Shown here piece by piece: positions 49,583 through 59,189 of a stretch of 64,000 nucleotides of DNA. Source of the DNA: Cokeromyces recurvatus (taxonomy: Eukaryota > Mucoromycota > Mucoromycetes > Mucorales > Mucoraceae); NCBI RefSeq assembly GCF_025118155.1, contig NW_026251389.1:62001-126000 (forward strand), read 5' to 3'. The notes under the pieces were generated by a model. That model was not told the DNA's origin, did no database searches, and saw nothing but the letters and a program-made list of their open reading frames with translations. The translations under genes were made by a program, and so were the position numbers. The first letter of the stretch is position 1; the number at the start of each line of letters is the position of its first letter.

Positions 49583-51874
49583 ATGCTTCCAAAAAGAAAA
49601 CCTGGTAAAGTATTTAAATTTGACGTATAGCTATATATCATATGTCTTACAATATACTTTTAGATCCTTCTGGGAGCAAAAATTTTGGAGATCCTAGACC
49701 AAGAAAAAAGAAAGGAAAAGAAAAAGGTATACTGGATGTATATATATAACTGAAATACACAAATAATACTAATCGTAGCATCATATTTTAGCCAAGGATG
49801 TTACTTCAAATATTCCTGCCGACTTTTTTGAGAATGAAGAATGTGAAGATTTCCAAGCTCCAACTGGCTTTCATCCGCCTCCCCCCCCCACTATAACTAG
49901 GGAACAACGCGACATCGAAAAAGTGACAAAATTATCTTCACAAATGCGACGTGTCACTGAGTCCGGTGAATCTAGTTCTTCTACCTCCATACGCCCATCC
50001 CGTCACATTATTCGCTCTACTGTCATTACTACTTTTGAAAAAGATGATGATTTTCAAGAACCTATTGCTCTTCAACCTCGTACTGCTCGCACAGAACACT
50101 CAGCTACTGCTCCTGTACAGGCTTCTACTCTATCTTCAGATATGTCAATGAAAATTAAATTACACTTTTGAAGTTTTACTAAACACTCTTTAATATAATA
50201 CAGGAATAACACAAGAGTTCGAGAAAGTTGTTAGTCTCATTCCAAGTACACCTAGTGAATCCTCTAGTACTCCGGTGCATCTGTCTGAGAAAGTTAAAAT
50301 GAAACAAGCGCGTTCCGAAGCCAAGAGGAAGGCTCGACAAGAATCTTCCACCTCTGAATCTAAGAGAAAGCCTAGTGTTGAAACGGCAGAGACTGAAGCC
50401 GTTGGTCCAAGTCCAAGAGCTAGAAGAACAAAGTTTGTCATCAAAACCAAATTGAAAGCTATGCTGAGGGCTGAAAACTTCAATCAAGACCAAAGAACAT
50501 TATTTGTTACGGAGGTCCGTCGCGTTGTTCGTCATCTCAGCAATGTTACTTATGCAGCTTCATTATTTCTGAACTGGTTCTGTCTGAAACTTTCGAGGAA
50601 CGGCGAGGCTATACCAAAACTGACTCACAAAAAACTATACAACTTTGCTGCTTTGTTTGTTGGTCAAGGAAAGAATGCCGATACCGAGATCGCTGAAGCT
50701 TTCTTATAATTTAGTAATGAAATGGGAGAAAATTTTAATAGGCAACAACAGTTCCCCCAACATTCAGTATAGCACACTAATCTCAATAGTCATGCGTAGC
50801 TTTGATACACTTATAGAGAATCATGTTGGAGCCAACTTCAAGCCAAAAACGTCGCGCTATCTCTTTACGAAGCTTTGTGACACAACTGAATTTCCAGACC
50901 TCCCTTTCTGAAATGGTGTCAAACGCGATCTAGCTGAGCGGGTATATAATGCTATCTGTACTAATCAAGAAGTAATTTACCCTGCTAATCTGGATGTTGC
51001 TGACACTCACAAAACCTCAATCAACAATCTTATTGATGAATGCCACCAAAGATTACATGGCTTGAACCTAACTGAAGCAGATTACTATGCTAAACCTCAC
51101 TTGTATTTGCCGTAGTTATATCATGTTTTAGAAAGAATGGAGCAACAAGTCATCATTCGTGAGCCAACGTTGACACACGCCGTCTGATTTCTAATACACC
51201 ATCAACAAGGACGTGTAACTGGGACCAGTTCAATAAAGCTTTGCGTTATATATTTCGGAACTTTGAGGCAATTAAAGGCTATTACACAACTGGGTTGAAA
51301 AAGCTCAAATATCACGGCTATAGAAACAAGCAAAAAGCATTGACCGAAATGTGTAAACGGTCGTTTACAGGTAGCTGAAAATACCAAGAAGGCAATCCTG
51401 ATATACAGCAAGCAAATCAGCAAAAGATGGAAACCGTTAGCCCCTAGAGACAATGCCGGTGAAGCTGAAAGGCCTACTGTAGTGGCGTTTGGTTCTGCTC
51501 TGTTCGGTGAGCTTCGTGGGAATTTACCTTCTCTAACAAAGGTATTCAGAAAAGCCTTGATAAATTATGTCAAATCAATCAGACGCAACCAGCCAAATTC
51601 AAGAAAGTACGTCGTTATGATTGATGAGTATTTCACAAGTCAAATATGTCTCAGATGTCATACAAGAAGTACTTCCAACCAACGTGATAACTCCAATATG
51701 ATGATCCATCCAGTTCTCAACTGTCAATCTTGTAATACTCTATGGAACAGAGATTACATGGCGAGTTTCAACATGCGCTCTATCTTTGCTCACAAGCTGA
51801 ACGACACAAAAAAAACATGTTTTAGTCTAAAGACTAAAAAAAAGGTCGTTCAGTTAGGCATATATGTATACTAA
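49583..51874 (+). pseudogene. Fanzor (eukaryotic TnpB-like OMEGA nuclease), inactivated
   Basis: Fanzors are RNA-guided DNA endonucleases carried by eukaryotic transposons and related to IS200/605 TnpB. The C-terminus is diagnostic: KYVVMIDEYFTSQICLRCHT, a 22-residue spacer, then LNCQSC and TLWNRDYMASFNM. This is a CxxC/CxxC zinc finger followed by the RuvC-III NRDxxAxxN motif (about 51600-51785). The start at 49583 gives MLPKRKP. Two intact introns (GTAAAG...TTTTAG, GTATAC...TTTTAG) lead into a Lys/Ser/Pro-rich N-terminal region, then a helical part with KLKAMLRAENFNQDQRTLF and VRRVVRHLSNVTYAASLFLN. Damage: a third intron has lost its donor (about 50150), there is a frameshift with a stop at 50707, nonsense codons at 50909 and 51115, further frameshifts at about 51185 and 51375, and no RuvC-I DxG block, so about 200 residues are probably deleted. 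The region from NWDQFNKALRYIF to KALTEMCKR matches the helices after RuvC-I. It cannot be an active nuclease. Confidence 0.85.
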
Positions 51875-51934
51875 TTAAATTAGGGGTAAGGAATGGTGGT
51901 AGCCCCTTTCTCCTTTTTTTTTCTCCTTTTTTTT

Positions 51935-52007
51935 GTTATTTTATTTTATTTTATTTTATTTTATTTTATTTTATTTTATTTTATTTTATTTTATTTTATT
52001 TTATTTT
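51935..52007. repeat. (TTTTA)n microsatellite
   Basis: About 14 copies of the pentamer TTTTA between the Fanzor relic and the next gene. If a Fanzor guide-RNA region existed 3' of the ORF, it would overlap or precede this tract. Confidence 0.9.
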
Positions 52008-52021
52008 TACAACAACCACCT

Positions 52022-53874
52022 ATGACTGCTCTTTGGAAATCGTTGAAAGGAAAACTCGTTTGCTATAGTATGTGCCTATTAATATAAAAGTAATTTAGTA
52101 TAGCTCTAACCAGATAGTTACAATAGATTATTGGAGCTCAACAAATTTTTCGGAATGGAGTCTAATAAACTTCTACCGAAGTTTAGTAACCATTGACCCG
52201 ACCAAGCCAAGAAGAGAAGCAATTCAGCTTCTCAAAGTACTTGGTGCCGCCTTTGTTGATTCAAAGGAGTATAAAGTAATAGTTGGACTCCATGCTGCGC
52301 TTCGCAATCAAAACGATGCCCTCGATTATTTCTGGCACACCTCGTATCCAGAATTGCAAAAAAATGCTATTGATCACATTACTAATGTCGATAAGGTGGA
52401 GGCTGTTTTGGAAGAAGAGGCTGTGGAGAGATCACAAAGCAAGAAACGCATGAATACCCAACTAGAGACAAAAGGCAACAAAAGGAGACAGAAGGATAAA
52501 GCCACTGATAAAGCTACTGATAAAGTCACTGGTGATGCCACTGATGTTGAAAGCGATGGTATCATGATACCAAATTCCACTGTAAGCTTGGGTACCATAA
52601 TCAAAAGGGAAGCCTTAAAACTACATCAGTTGTACTTGCAAAACCCTAAGCAGCTTACCGACCGCCAACGAAAAATCATGACTGCTGGATTTTCATCCAT
52701 TCTTGATCTTTCTGACCAGTCATATTCATCTCAGCGAAAACTTTTTGATAATGATCAGTGGAAATATATTAACGACTACTTTGACAAGAAGCTCAAAATG
52801 AAGGAATACCCTTTGGATGCAATTGTCACAAATATCCTCATTATCATTAAGAACACGTTAGATCTATCGAACGATTTTAACGCTGTTAAAAGCTATATCG
52901 GAAAAATGAAAATCAAGCATGCAAGTGATATTGGCCTTACGAGGGTGTTTAGTATAATAAAGCACATACTCAGAACAATGAGTGATTATAAAAAGATGCT
53001 TAGTAATACCAGTAATATCAACTATCGTGAAAATGATTACTTTCGAATCTTATGGTCTCCTTTGCTGGAGTTATTGTTCCCTCCCTCAGAAAATGTCCGT
53101 ATTGTCTCAGCTGAATCTGAATACCCACTCTCGATCAAGGAGAAGAAGGTCCTCTATCCCAAGACAAAGTATATTCATGGCTTTAAAATTGATATCAGAT
53201 TGGTCGTTGATATTAATACAGAAGAACTGGATCTTGCTATTGGTGAATGTGCCAAACGTAACAGTGACTCAAAGTCAATTCAAGATGAAGACAAACTATT
53301 ACGAGAGGCAAAGGATACATTAGACGGAATTATTCAAAATACCCATGGTTATGATTGCCGCTTAATGACTTATTTTATTCAAATTACTGGTACCCATTGC
53401 TCTCTCTCAACTATGGAGCTTGCTAAAAATGGCCTTTATGTCTCTAAGTACCGATACAGCTTTAACTTTCCATCCACTGTATCCGATCTCTCCAAGCTCC
53501 CCATTACGTTAGGCCACTTACTACAAATGAAAAAGGAGATCAATATTGCTGCTGATAAAATTCTCCAAGCTCGTACAGCATCAATTGGTGGAGAAGAGTC
53601 GTTTAACCGTCCTTCAGTTTCCAAGAAGAATAAAAAGCTTGCATGGATGAGAGATACATGGTACACTCCACCGAGAGACAAAACTTCAAGGATTCCTGTC
53701 CATATGTTTACTCCGCCTCCACCTCCTTCATTCAAAGAGCCCAGTGATGAATCCAGCGATGAAGAAGCAGCTGCTGTTGGTTTACCTGACAAGTTTGGTT
53801 GGGTAAAGTATGCTGAAAATGATTATTTTAATGTGTTTAGCAAAGAGAGTTCAACTGAGAACCCTTACGAGTGA
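52022..53874 (+). CDS. Mucoromycota-type protein with possible PD-(D/E)XK nuclease-like core
   Basis: A long intact frame starts at 52104 with ISNQIVTIDYWSSTNF and runs to a TGA at 53874. It has no Met until 52447, so an upstream exon is needed. A 50-nt exon from the ATG at 52022 (MTALWKSLKGKLVCYS) fits in phase but requires an unusually short 32-nt intron, so the start is uncertain. The total is about 590 residues. A helical N-terminal region (LVTIDPTKPRREAIQLLKVL) is followed by a charged Lys/Asp linker, then a core with YFRILWSPLLELLFP, HGFKIDIRLVVD, LDLAIGECAKR and EDKLLREAKDTLDGI. The order G-x-K-x-D, Glu-rich strand, GECAK, K-L-x-x-x-A-K-D suggests a restriction-endonuclease-like fold; this is inference. 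The tail is Pro- and Ser/Glu-rich (TPPPPPSFKEPSDESSDEE). It lies 150 bp after the Fanzor relic on the same strand. A poly-A tract starts 31 bp after the stop. A retrocopy or a mobile-element passenger are alternatives. Confidence 0.7.
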
Positions 53875-53904
53875 TGAGTGTCTGTGATATTTCTTTTAAG
53901 ATAT

Positions 53905-53942
<38 letters not shown>
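53905..53942. repeat. Poly-A tract (about 37 nt) just after a stop codon
   Basis: A pure A run beginning 31 bp downstream of the preceding TGA, preceded by TTTTAAGATATC. It may be a retroposition tail or an ordinary homopolymer. Confidence 0.85.
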
Positions 53943-53945
<3 letters not shown>

Positions 53946-53961
53946 TAGAAAATAAAAATAT

Positions 53962-54233
53962 TAAGTCAAAAAAAAGTCAACGAGACCGAACAGTAGTTCT
54001 AAAGTTAATCACTATATTTATGAATTTAAATTAAGGAGTATTTATAAGAATTGTTAAAGAGGTCTGAGGATAAGATGTGAACCAGAAGAATGTTATAGAT
54101 AATGAAGTGTTAGTGATTTTAATATTATTTGATGAAGTGGATCAAGAGAGTTTCAGGGGAATCTAGATAGAATTCCTTGATCCGCATGTTTAATCAAGAA
54201 AAATGACATTATAAGCCAGTTCATGACAATATG
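53962..54233 (+). repeat. Second copy of the wall-protein promoter/5'UTR segment, without its gene
   Basis: Read on the plus strand it shares with the 6.0-6.3 kb segment (read on minus) the TATTTATAAG box (54039-54048), AAAGAGGTCTGAG, ATAATGAAGTGTTAG, a TTTGATGAAGTGGATC-like block, GAATTCCTTGATC and TCATGACA, in the same order. The match continues to TTTATA/TATAAA at the gene-proximal edge, then stops. After it the sequence reads ATGCAGATT and runs into poly-T, so no choice-of-anchor coding sequence follows. It is a decayed gene start or a repeat family member. Confidence 0.7.
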
Positions 54234-54354
54234 TATAAATGCAGATTATTATTATTATTTTTTTTTTTTAAAAAAAAAAGAAAGGTTCATATAGTCATTA
54301 CTGAAAAGTATATTTGTATAAATAGGTAATGAACTATTTATTATGTTTGCTTAC
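54234..54354. other. Short noncoding stretch with T/A runs
   Basis: Between the duplicated promoter-like segment and the possible gene relic. Homopolymers only. Confidence 0.5.
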
Positions 54355-54841
54355 TTTTTCTTAGAGAGCATAGTTGAAGTCATAGCAAAAATATCACACT
54401 CACTTAAATTCTTTGGCACATCAAAGTTACATTATTATTAGGTATATCAAATACATATTCTTTAAAGTACTCTTGTTGTAGTGTTCTCTTTCTCTCTTTC
54501 TTTTATGTACACTGTATTTCAGTAATGATATTAAATTCGTTTAACAATTAAATATGTAGATTCTTTTTTTATGATCCTAATGATAATAATATACTCATAT
54601 TTCTTTTCAGTAGAAACCTAGTGTAAAGTAGTGTTCGTTATCATAATAAAGAAAGAAAGAAAGAAAAAGAAGATTAATAAGGGACATTAGAATATCATTT
54701 ACCTTCGTTTGCTGATGACTGTCGTCGAGTAATAGGTTGTTCGAGAAAAGAATCAAAAGTTGTTTCTACATTAGATATAACTTGTTTAAAATATCTACCT
54801 CATTTTGAAGTAGTTTCACTAGAACCAAAGAAACGGCTCAT
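54355..54841 (-). pseudogene. Possible broken small gene (MSRFFGSS... fragments)
   Basis: On the minus strand an ATG at 54841 opens MSRFFGSSETTSK, then an in-frame TGA. The same frame continues with VETTFDSFLEQPITRRQSSA up to a good donor (GTAAATG at about 54700). About 270 bp further on, a terminal stretch FDVPKNLSECDIFAMTSTML SKKK ends in TAA at about 54355. The first and last pieces look like coding sequence. Linking exons are not clean and the stop is in frame, so this is a decayed or mis-modelled gene. I do not recognise the family. Confidence 0.3.
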
Positions 54842-54878
54842 TATTAAATCATTTAAAAGCTTTATATGAATGGGATTT

Positions 54879-54915
<37 letters not shown>

Positions 54916-56986
54916 AAATATGTATACATGAAAGAAATTTAAGTTTCAAGCTGAATTTAGAAGCCTCTTTTTCTAATAAGTATTTAATATCTTTAATGTA
55001 TTGTACTCATCTTAGTTAATTTAAAAAAAAATAATAATTTGATTGTAAAGGAAGAATAATAATCATGATAGTTTCTCTGATAAGATATTAGTCAATAGTT
55101 TACATAATGACTACTACATAACATCTTATATTTCCTGTATTTTTTATGTCAATTACTTTATAACTTCTCTACTTGTTTTTATACTTCTTAAAGTCAATTT
55201 AGAGCAAAAAGATATTTTATTATACAAACAATAGTTAAAGAAGGCACAAGATTATTAAAAGACGCGTAAAAAAAAGAGATATTTATTTATTGTATTTTAT
55301 TTTCATTTTTATTTCATATAAAAAAAGTGAATCCCCAATTCGTCAACAGTAAAAATAATAATAATTACTGCAGTCCAAAGGTGGCCGCGTGGAGGCTAGG
55401 ATTCGCTGCACCTTCTTTGTTCTTGTATTTTTTATTTTTACTAGGAGGTTAGAAAAACCATAGCGATCACAATATGTAACGCCCTCTGAATCAACAAGAT
55501 ACCCTACAATGTCCTCCTAATTCAAGGAGGGCAAGATAGGGTGTCTTCCTCATCAAGAGCCCGGTACATAAGTGGTAACCATGAGAAAAAGAATTTCCTC
55601 CTAGGGCAGGGAAGAAGAATAAAATAGTATTATTTAATGACTTACCTACAGAAGAAATAGTAATAATAAAGAAGAAAAAGAAGAAGAAATAACTTTGAAT
55701 ATCTACTTTTTTATAAGAATAAGGAGGTCGTTGTTGTAAATTACAGTCACAATCATATGAAATCGATAAGAATATGTGTTACCCCACATTTAATACATGC
55801 ATACACACTCACACACTCACAAAGTTACATTATCTTAGTTTATCCACAGCTTGACTTGTAAAGTTGTTTTCATAAGTTGATATTCACAAGAACATTAATA
55901 GAAGAAGATATACGACTTGTATTAATTATTTTTCTACTCAAGAGTAAATATACTTTATAATTACTTTTCATTTACTGATACTTTACATACCATATTTTTT
56001 TTTTATCACTGGCTTTATGCTTCATGACTCATCAAAACATGGCTATACGTTATTGTGTTATATAGATGGTATTTTATTCCTTTTTAGGCTTTATTTACAT
56101 CAAACAGGCTTCTTTATTGGACATTGTTTACGATAAATGTTTATTTAATCCACAAAAAACTGATACATATAAAATAATCATAATAATAATAAAAACAAAA
56201 ATATGCTATAAGCATTACAAGTAACAAATTATACTTACCTTGAACACATATTTTATTCATAACCTGGCCATTGATTAAAGGATTCTTTAGAAAAAAAGAG
56301 TCCCAAGACTACAAAGACTATCATATAGAACAGAACAGAAGAAAAATAATATAAAAATTGTACCAAGAAAAATAATACGGTAAAACGACAATGGCTATTT
56401 ATTTGATTTTTGCAAAATAAGTGATAATAATGGAAGTATAATTTCGATAAGTGAATACTAGTATAATAAAGCATTATACATAAACATTGTCTCTGAATAA
56501 TTCTGCATGCAGTATGCATATTTCTCCCTAAACTGTCGCTGTTACTAAAAAAAAATATGCCCAATCTTTATTTCTGGGGTAAGCAATGCGTTAATATAAA
56601 TTCACAATGAATATTCCAGCTATAGCAATAATACCAATTATTTATATGCTACTATTATTACTAGCATCCTCTGAGATGTTATTACCTAACAATATTTAAT
56701 ATTATCAATGTGTATATAATATGTATGACTTGTATAAATAATTATGTAATTGAATATAACAGCCATAAACCTATTGAATTCTTATTATCACATAATGCAA
56801 TGAATATTATTATTATTTTAATGCTCAAATACTCTTATAATGACCACTATTAAAACTGAATGTTGTATAATGAATATTATGCTGTGGCGTGTAATGCACT
56901 CTTTACTATTTAATAAATGATTTTCTATTTCTATTAACTTAGTTTTTAATACAACTTCAATCATAACACACTTAATCGTTCTTCAC
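54842..56986. other. Intergenic, with a tRNA-like GC-richer island
   Basis: Mostly AT-rich with A34 near 54881-54914. At 55370-55620 the base composition rises. It includes AGGTGGCCGCGTGGAGGCTA (about 55378-55397), which resembles the 5' half of a tRNA with a Pol III A-box, and TGTAACGCCCTC at about 55474, which resembles an LTR start. No complete tRNA (no B-box in register) and no ORF. Nothing else supported. Confidence 0.45.
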
Positions 56987-58741
56987 ATGTTTTACTGTAA
57001 TATCTGTAGCATATCTTTTACAAATCAAAACACTCTTAATACTCATAATAGAGATCATCATTCTTCATCATTGAGGATTGTTCTTCCTAATGGTATGTTA
57101 ATCTATAGGCTTTATTGAAAATGAATCTAACATTATTACAGATGAAACGAGAACCATTTATAGACAGAGTAATTCAAAATTTTTATGTTTTTGTAATAAA
57201 CAATTTGAAACAACCAATGGTTTCCATCATCACTATCGAAGAAATAATTGTGAAGACACAAGTAGTGTACAAGCGAGCATTCATGAAAATCCAGAGGATA
57301 CGGAAAATCTAGCTAACATGAGTGAGACATCATTAAGCCAAGTAAAGGTATAGACTTGATGAACGATATGTTGATCTTCAATTCAGTAATCTTTTTTTTC
57401 TATTTTCAGAACATAGAAGTTCCTGATAACCCTTTGGATACAGTTAGTTTTGCTTCCGGAGTTTCAGAGAGGATTAAGCTATTAACGACTAGATCCTTTG
57501 ATGTCTTCGATAACTGTTTTAAAAAAATGAAAGAAGATAAGAAATGGAAATTACGCTCAGAAAGAGTAGTTGAAGATATTCTTTATTCCTATGGATCTGA
57601 TTTAGAACGAGAGAAGTAAAGTAATTCATTAAATTTAGCACAAGGTTTTTACTCATTAAAATCTTTTACTTGAGTAGTGCTATACATTCGTTCATTATTG
57701 ATATATCTGACTTAAAAGTAAAAAAGCCTTTTTACTGATGACGAATGGGCAGAAATTACAAGTGAAGGCAATAAAAAAGATGTTGCTTTATCAGAAGAAA
57801 TACGTTCATTATTGGAAGGCATGAACAAGGTAGTAGAGCATCAACATTTTTATCTTTATAAATCAGGGTAACCTTTTTTTTTAGCCTACAGTAAATGAAA
57901 TAAGAAAGGAAATTTTCAAGTATGCTGATATTCGATACAATAATTATTCAAAAGACAAGAGTTTTCATATTGATAAAATATGTTATGCTATTGAGACCTT
58001 GTAAGTAAATATGTATGCATTTCAAAGGACTCTTTTACTGATAAAAAATAAATACATATAAGACTGCACAAGTATCAGAAAAATCTCAACCCTCTTCTGG
58101 TACGATAGGATGAATCATGGTATAATAGCCATATATGGGCCCCATTTATCGATAGCTTCTATGATATTGATAGCATTAATTGCGTAAGGTATGTTCAAAA
58201 TTACATAAATCACCGACTTATATCTATTTTGTTGTTTTATTGATTGATCATTTTTATAGGAATGGCCCGGCAAGTACCTACAGTCGCAAAAGGAAGCGAG
58301 CAACGCAAGATGAGTTTGATAGAGAGGAAACAGGATCAAAACTGGATATGTCGATTTGTCTCGTATCTGATGGAAGTAAAATATTAGAGTTTGGTGCGTG
58401 CGAGGCAGCTTCATTCTATGGTGGGCCTACTGATAGAAAATACTTCCATGAATCGAAGATTAAGCTTCCAAAAATGCTGAAAGATATGTTACTTAACTTG
58501 TGCGAGTATAGTGATTGGGACATAGAAAAGATGAAGTATATCGAAGTAGTAGGTTGCGTCCAAAGTGGTAAGTACCCAAAAAAAAAAAAAAAAAAAAAAA
58601 AAATAGTAGAAAGTAAGTGTATATAGTTAGTTTCTATTCTATACTCGTAATCTCTTTATTACAGAATTCTTAATATTATTCATAATGTTGAATAAATTTG
58701 TACATAATCAATCTGTAAATATACAAGTAAGAAGCAGCTAA
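56987..58741 (+). pseudogene. Zinc-finger member of the same Mucoromycota family, with one nonsense codon
   Basis: Exons 56987-57092, 57142-57347, 57410-57615, about 57732-57830, about 57886-58001, a short one from about 58061 to 58188, 58260-58567 and a final exon ending at 58741 join in phase. The N-terminus has two zinc fingers: FYCNICSISFTNQNTLNTH (C2H2) and FLCFCNKQFETTNGFHHHYR then NNC. The middle is helical (WKLRSERVVEDILYSYGSDL). The C-terminal core has SWYNSHIWAPFIDSFYDID, TGSKLDMSICLVSDG, ILEFGACEAASF and KIKLPKMLKDMLLNL. Its motif order parallels the gene at 52.0-53.9 kb. A TAG at 58106-58108 interrupts otherwise good sequence (NPLLVR stop DESWYN), so I call it a probable pseudogene; an undetected intron could rescue it. 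The final exon is short compared with the other member. Function is unknown; a DNA-binding protein with a nuclease-like core is an inference. Confidence 0.62.
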
Positions 58742-58834
58742 TTTTTTTATGTGGAGATTTTATTTGATAATACTCCCTACTCTTACTCGTTGTCATAATT
58801 TCCTTTTTTTTAAAAAAAAAAAAAAATACATAAA

Positions 58835-59109
58835 ATGCAAAAAAAGTCATTATGGGGATCATATACATCATTGCCACCAAAGACAAGAATGTATATCGGT
58901 ATAGGTATTCTAACTCACACATAACATTTATATAAAGCAAGTAAAAAATATTAACCTTTTTTTTTCTAGGTGGTATGATATTTGCAACTGCAGGCATGTA
59001 TGTAGCTGATTATTTAGAAGAAAAAAAGCCAGCAAATGAATTAGAAAAACAAGAACTTGAATTAATGTCTCCTATTGTTGTCGTAGATCATCAAAAAAAT
59101 ATTAAATAA
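58835..59109 (+). CDS. Small single-span membrane protein (67 residues), probably mitochondrial
   Basis: Two exons (58835-58898, 58970-59109) join in phase 1 across a GTATAG...TTCTAG intron. The product starts MQKKSLWGSYTSLPPKTRMY, has a short hydrophobic segment (IGGMIFATAGMYVADYL, about residues 21-37) and then a Glu/Lys-rich tail ending PIVVVDHQKNIK. The LWGxYxxLPxxTRxxIG...YxxDxxEE pattern matches a small conserved fungal protein type that I remember only as an uncharacterised, presumably mitochondrial inner-membrane protein. It is convergent with EIF3K (81 bp between stops). Phase closure and the clean motif argue for a real gene. Confidence 0.72.
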
Positions 59110-59189
59110 AACTTAATGTATACATGGGTGCCCTTTTATTATATATAATTTTTCTTTTTCATTTCTTTTTCTTTTTTTTTTCCGTTTCT

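Noticed and set aside
50179..50493. Minus-strand ORFs opposite the Fanzor N-terminal region
   Set aside because: Shadows; the plus strand carries the spliced and motif-bearing frame.
52354..52356. TTG at 52354 as the start of the 506-residue frame
   Set aside because: The frame is open and protein-like upstream to 52104 (VTIDPTKPRREAIQLL), so translation does not begin here.
55378..55410. A complete tRNA gene
   Set aside because: Only a D-arm/A-box-like half is visible; no anticodon stem and T-arm in register.
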